From T1Sed10-7 sp040904745 (lineage in GTDB: Bacteria; Actinomycetota; Nitriliruptoria; Nitriliruptorales; Nitriliruptoraceae): a DNA stretch of 64,000 nt. Positions 60,819-64,000 of this stretch are shown piece after piece. A program made the position numbers and the translations under genes. Each line of letters starts with the position of its first letter. The first letter of the stretch is position 1. The notes under the pieces are model-generated. The model saw only the letters and a program-made list of their open reading frames with translations, was not told the origin of the DNA and did not search any database. The stretch lies in contig JBBDSW010000157.1 of assembly GCA_040904745.1 (NCBI GenBank), positions 27,290-91,289 on the forward strand, written 5' to 3'.

Positions 60819-60901
60819 CGGGGACTCCTGACGGGTGCATGTCGGAGGCTCGGAGGCTAGGGGGTCGCCCCACGCCACCATGGCGGATACACGTCGCATC
60901 G

Positions 60902-61915
60902 TCAGGGCCGCCACACCTGGCCGTCGGGGAAGTGCGCCACGAAGTCGCTCGGGGAGATGGTCAGCGCCCCCAAGGGATCGAGCCGTTCCTCGCTCTCCTC
61001 CGGGAGGCCTCGCACACCACCCCACCGGCCGGGGCCGTCCACCTCGACCAAGGTGTCACCTTCGAGGTCGAGGGTCACCACCCGCTCATCGAGCCGCCGG
61101 GAGTAGACCGCCCACCAGCCCCCGGCGGCGGGCTCGGCGACCACCGCGATCGGGACGCCGGCGACCTCGATGTTGGCGACGCCCGCCTCCCGCAGATCGA
61201 CGACCGGTACTCCGATGGCCTGTCCATCGATCTCGACGGCGATGTAGGTGGCATCGACGTCGAAGCCGCTGCTCCCTCCATCGGCGTCGAGGGCGAGCGT
61301 CTCGGGATGCTCGCGCCGCCAGGTGCCCCAGTCGGTCAGTGTGGAAGGCAGCAGCTCCAGGCGTTCGCCGGCGCGTGGGCCGAGCAGGGCCTCACCGGAG
61401 ATCTGACTCCACACGCTGCCGGTGGCGTGGTCGAACATCGTCAAGGCGCTGCGATACAGCGCACCGTGGTTCCCGAAGGGGACCGCCTCCCCGTCGATCT
61501 CGCGGCGATGGACCATCGCCGATGAGCACAGCGGTCACCAGCTGGCCAGGAGCGGTGTGTCCGCGATCCGGTCGTTGACGATCTCGCGCCGGTTGAGGGT
61601 GCGGATCGGGTAAGCACGGGCCTCGTCCTCGATCGCGACGCCGAGGACCAGCGTGTCGTCATCCCAGTCGACCCCGTCGGCGTCGACGTGGACCGGGTGG
61701 TAGATCGGCTCGATCCGGTCGCGTCCCAGCACCTGCCGGAACCCGTCCGGGACCGGCTCGCCAGCGGCGACCGGATCGAAGATGTCCGCGATGTCCGGTG
61801 GCTCGGTGTCCGGCGGCTCTGCCACCCGTGGCGGACCGACCCAGTGCCCCACGAGCAGCACCACGGCCGCGATCACGACGACCACCCCGGCGAGATGCTT
61901 CAGGAAGCGTTGCAT
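60902..61915 (-). CDS. DUF3179 protein, probable selenoprotein (in-frame UGA at the W-C-P-L-C Cys)
   Basis: Two reading segments (61915-61538 and 61534-60902) are in the same frame, separated only by TGA at 61537-61535. Together they make one DUF3179 protein of 337 residues: membrane anchor 7-26, GFRQVLGRDRIEPIYHPV, LGVAIEDEARAYPIRTLNRR, then LLASW-U127-PLCSSAM, FGNHGALYRSALTMFDHATG and SGEALLGPRAGERLELLPST. Family members have Cys at the UGA position, so Sec gives a U-P-L-C redox pair. A hairpin with a GUC loop starts 13 nt after the UGA. A nonsense mutation is the alternative, but position and hairpin argue for selenocysteine. Confidence 0.8.
61503..61537 (-). promoter_or_regulatory. Bacterial SECIS-like hairpin just after the in-frame UGA
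   Basis: Reading the minus strand, UGA (61537-61535) is followed by 13 nt, then the perfect 8-bp stem CGGCGAUG / CAUCGCCG around the loop GUC (61521-61503). The loop lies 21-24 nt after the UGA, and the first two loop bases are GU. Both agree with the bacterial SECIS model, in which SelB binds a short hairpin with an apical GU 16-37 nt behind the codon. The stem is part of the coding sequence. Confidence 0.75.
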
Positions 61916-62127
61916 GCAGCAGGGAACCCGGAGTGCGCGAGTGAGATTCCGGGTGCGGTAGCCCTCGCCCCGTCGTCAGCGCCCGTCGGAGACCTCGGTG
62001 TCCGGGAAGGAGGCTACGAACGCGAAGCAGAGCGACGAACTGCACGGGGCCGCGTTGATGTCCGTCGGTGCGGCACGTGATGACGGCGTCGGCCCCGGCA
62101 CTCCGCCCCGTCCGGCCTCGGCGGCCG

Positions 62128-62979
62128 CTATGACGGTTCGCGAGGCATCAGTGCCAGCTGTCGGGAGAGGGCGACGAGGTTGCTCTCTGCGTCCCAGATC
62201 TGGCCGTCCTCCTCGAGGTAGCCGTTGGTGATGGCCTGCGTCGTGAAGCGGGCGGCGAGGTACCCGGGTGCCGGGCGCGCCCGGACCTGGACGGTCAACT
62301 CGATCGTTGGGACCCAACGGGCGGAGATGTCACCCGCGTTGAACACCGCGGGCGCGAAGCAGTCCGCGACGACGAGCAGCCCGAGCGTGTCCATGGGATC
62401 GTCGTCCGCCGCGTCGGCGAAGCGGACGTAGCCGCCCATCTCGCCGCGCCCTGCTGGTCGGCCGACGGCCCATCCCGCCAGGTCCGGTGGCTGCCGGTGG
62501 TCGAAGCGTCGTTGGATCGGGAAGTCCGGGACAGCGCCGGCGGCGGCCAGGGCAGCGGTTCCACTGGTCGTGTCGATGCACTGCTCCCGCGGGGGGAACG
62601 ACGGTGGCGCCAGATCCACCCGGGTCGGTCCTCTCGCGGCGCTGAGGTCGCCGAAGGTGGCCAGGACCCGGACGCACTCGGTGCCGTCCTGGACGAGCCG
62701 TGCGGTGAGCGTGTCGTGGCGGCGGCCGCGTCGGATGACCTCCACCTCGATGGTGACCTCTCCGGTGCTCGGTGGGCGGAGGAAGTGGCCGGTGAGGCTG
62801 ACCGGATCGGGATGCGACGCCTCGGCGCGCATCGCGCGTGCAGCGATGGCCAGCAGGTAGCCGCCGTTGGGAGCGGCGTCGTCGACCACGGACCAGCCGG
62901 GGTCCACCCGACCTCGGTGGCGCCCCGGAGCCAGCGGCTGGGTCGCGGTATCCCGGGTGAACCGGTCCTGATCGGACAC
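62128..62979 (-). CDS. Thioesterase-family (double hotdog) acyl-CoA thioesterase
   Basis: The 283-residue protein has the two-hotdog layout of TesB-like thioesterases: SVVDDAAPNGGYLLAIAARA, SLTGHFLRPPSTGEVTIEVEV, and in the second half IELTVQVRARPAPGYLAARF and GQIWDAESNLVALSRQLAL. These hydrolyse acyl-CoA to free acid. GTG 62979 is chosen for the GGGAGGAAG ribosome site; 18 residues upstream in frame look less natural. The 211 nt between its stop and the DUF3179 start (61916-62127) show no convincing gene. Confidence 0.85.
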   Translation of the reverse strand: MSDQDRFTRDTATQPLAPGRHRGRVDPGWSVVDDAAPNGGYLLAIAARAMRAEASHPDPVSLTGHFLRPPSTGEVTIEVEVIRRGRRHDTLTARLVQDGTECVRVLATFGDLSAARGPTRVDLAPPSFPPREQCIDTTSGTAALAAAGAVPDFPIQRRFDHRQPPDLAGWAVGRPAGRGEMGGYVRFADAADDDPMDTLGLLVVADCFAPAVFNAGDISARWVPTIELTVQVRARPAPGYLAARFTTQAITNGYLEEDGQIWDAESNLVALSRQLALMPREPS

Positions 62980-63148
62980 GGCGCTTCCTCCCTCGACGGT
63001 GACCTCGCACGGGGACGTGGCAACGGTAGTCACCGGCCACCTCGTCGGTCGCTGTCACCGGGGGCGCATGGCGCCTCTCGCGTCCGCGGGGCCTCACCTA
63101 CCGTGTACACGCGTCGAAACAGTCGAGCATGCCGGAGGAGGACGACCG

Positions 63149-63859
63149 ATGCCGACGGCCGGTTGGTACGACGACCCGCAGGGAGGCGGAGGCCAGCGCT
63201 GGTGGGACGGTGAGCGGTGGACCGAGCACATCGTCCCGCCACCTCCGCCCGGAGCTGCGGGAGCGACCGCGGTCGCTGGTGCCGCTTCCTCGACGCCGGC
63301 CGAAACCGGCTCGGGTGGCGGGAAGACCGCCCTGATCGTGGTGCTGGTCGTCGCCGTCCTGCTCCTGGTGGTGGTCGGCGGCATCGCCGCCGTGTTCGGC
63401 CTGCGGTCCGGACTCACCGGCATGTTCGACATCGCACGGTCCGGCAGCGGCATCACCGTCGAGCAGTCGGACGGGGGGTCGATCACCGGGGATGCACCCG
63501 CGCCGGCGCCGAACGATCGCCTCGACGGGGAGGTCACCGCCGGACACCAGCGTTCGTTCGAGGTCTCCTCCGGCGGGTCCTGGGTGCTCGAGTTCGAAGC
63601 CCCGGACGGTCTGCTCGTCATCGACGTCCGGGGGCAGGAGGGCTTCGACCCCGTTGCGCACCTCGAAGACGCGGATACCGGCCGGGTCATCGCCCGCAAC
63701 GACGACCGTGATGCCGACGGGCGGGCACGCTACGGGGGCGGCACGTTCGACGCGCTCCTCGAGGTCGAGGTGGAGGCGGGCCGCTACCGGCTGGTCGTCG
63801 ACGGCTTCGCCGGAGGGGGTGGGCCGGGCGTCGTGGCCTTCCCGGTCGTCGGGGAGTGA
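63149..63859 (+). CDS. DUF2510 membrane protein with extracytoplasmic beta-rich domain
   Basis: The N-terminal 28 residues (AGWYDDPQGGGGQRWWDGERW) are a DUF2510 domain, a short actinobacterial cytoplasmic module of unknown role. A Pro/Ala linker, one membrane helix (about residues 60-85) and an outer domain follow, with SFEVSSGGSWVLEFEAP, DGLLVIDVRGQ and RYRLVVDGFAGGG, resembling pre-peptidase C-terminal or sugar-binding beta sandwiches. ATG 63149 has GGAGGAGG upstream, and TACCGT at 63099-63104 could be its -10. It is divergent from the thioesterase. Confidence 0.82.
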   Translation: MPTAGWYDDPQGGGGQRWWDGERWTEHIVPPPPPGAAGATAVAGAASSTPAETGSGGGKTALIVVLVVAVLLLVVVGGIAAVFGLRSGLTGMFDIARSGSGITVEQSDGGSITGDAPAPAPNDRLDGEVTAGHQRSFEVSSGGSWVLEFEAPDGLLVIDVRGQEGFDPVAHLEDADTGRVIARNDDRDADGRARYGGGTFDALLEVEVEAGRYRLVVDGFAGGGGPGVVAFPVVGE

Positions 63860-63983
63860 CCGTGCTGATGGCTGGTGCCGCCTCAGGCTTGCCAGCGTGG
63901 CTACCCTTCCCGGCTCCGGGCCGGCGCTAGCCGGCCCGCGGCCGTAACGGCGGGCCAGCACCCTCGGCCCCGGGTAACCACCG

Positions 63984-63995
63984 CCCCCCCCCCCC
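63984..63995. repeat. Run of 12 C at the window end
   Basis: Twelve consecutive C follow a GC-rich hairpin region (GGGCCGGC and GCCGGCCC around 63916-63935). Such a run in non-coding DNA at an edge may be a slippage tract or a sequencing or assembly artefact. The rest of 63860-64000 holds no gene I can support. Confidence 0.7.
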
Positions 63996-64000
63996 ACTGG

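Noticed and set aside
61535..61915. Treating the DUF3179 N-terminal part as a complete 126-residue protein
   Set aside because: The family pattern continues in the same frame after the TGA, so a single protein with recoded UGA (or one mutated codon) explains the data better.
61976..62317. Minus-strand frame ending after the thioesterase
   Set aside because: It overlaps the thioesterase in another frame, has Arg/Pro-rich translation, and has no supported start.
1..64000. tRNA, rRNA and insertion-sequence genes
   Set aside because: Reading the intergenic stretches I found no tRNA-like T-loop/acceptor pairs, no rRNA segments, and no transposase motifs. A covariance-model search could still reveal small RNAs.

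Overview
The window is about 64 kb of very GC-rich DNA (roughly 70 % or more by eye) with GTG and even TTG starts, many 4-nt start/stop overlaps, TANNNT-type -10 boxes and several apparently leaderless genes. The gene content is that of an actinomycete: HrcA/CIRCE control, a BldD-type regulator, a resuscitation-promoting factor (Rpf), DUF3090 and SCO1664-family proteins, and a MocR regulator. Pyruvate:ferredoxin oxidoreductase, an archaeal/eukaryotic-type ProRS and S-layer-homology repeats with paired cysteines point to a deep-branching lineage such as Nitriliruptoria or its relatives rather than Streptomyces or Mycobacterium. That placement is an inference. No rRNA, tRNA, phage or insertion sequence was recognised. 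A 100-N gap flanked by identical 55-nt contig ends suggests a draft, possibly metagenomic, assembly.

Layout. 1-8.1 kb: the end of an SMC-like ATPase, then a leftward set (Holin-X membrane protein, small membrane protein, histone-deacetylase-like hydrolase, J-domain protein, unknown protein, RNase II/R-type exonuclease). 8.2-15.1 kb: a rightward stress and RNA-maintenance cluster, CIRCE-hrcA-dnaJ-rsmE, then a bldD-like gene, phoH-ybeY and a CNNM/CorC membrane protein. 15.1-20 kb: nifJ with a dihydroorotate-dehydrogenase-like partner. 20.2-23.1 kb: cdd-era, a frameshifted lipoprotein and two small proteins. 23.1-23.5 kb: a 47-bp perfect palindrome, 22-nt tandem repeats and the gap. 23.5-34.1 kb: glgB, a VOC-domain remnant, a PadR/permease-prefix pair, an aldo/keto reductase, a PIG-L deacetylase, an SLH-Rpf secreted protein, an enoyl-CoA hydratase and a YcaQ-like glycosylase. 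34.3-43.5 kb: recC-recB-recD. 43.6-50 kb: proS, an anti-sigma-type kinase, a racemase, the phosphatase/DUF3090/SCO1664 trio, recO and uppS. 50-57.2 kb: a NUDIX hydrolase and a uridine-kinase-like protein, a divergent MocR/EamA pair, and an NfeD-FloA membrane-domain operon with a third small gene. 57.4-64 kb: a giant membrane protein with a lipase-type motif, a VOC protein, a DUF3179 gene with an in-frame UGA, a thioesterase and a DUF2510 protein.

The strongest unusual signal is at 60902-61915 (minus strand). A DUF3179 gene carries an in-frame TGA exactly where the family has the first Cys of its W-C-P-L-C motif. A perfect 8-bp hairpin with a GUC loop starts 13 nt downstream, which fits a bacterial SECIS element, so the product is probably a selenoprotein (U-P-L-C). 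Other points worth a second look are a full c-di-GMP signature in the BldD homologue, an SLH-Rpf fusion, a one-base deletion inside the repeat tract of a lipoprotein gene, a 37-nt duplicated palindromic element, and the repeat-bounded assembly gap.
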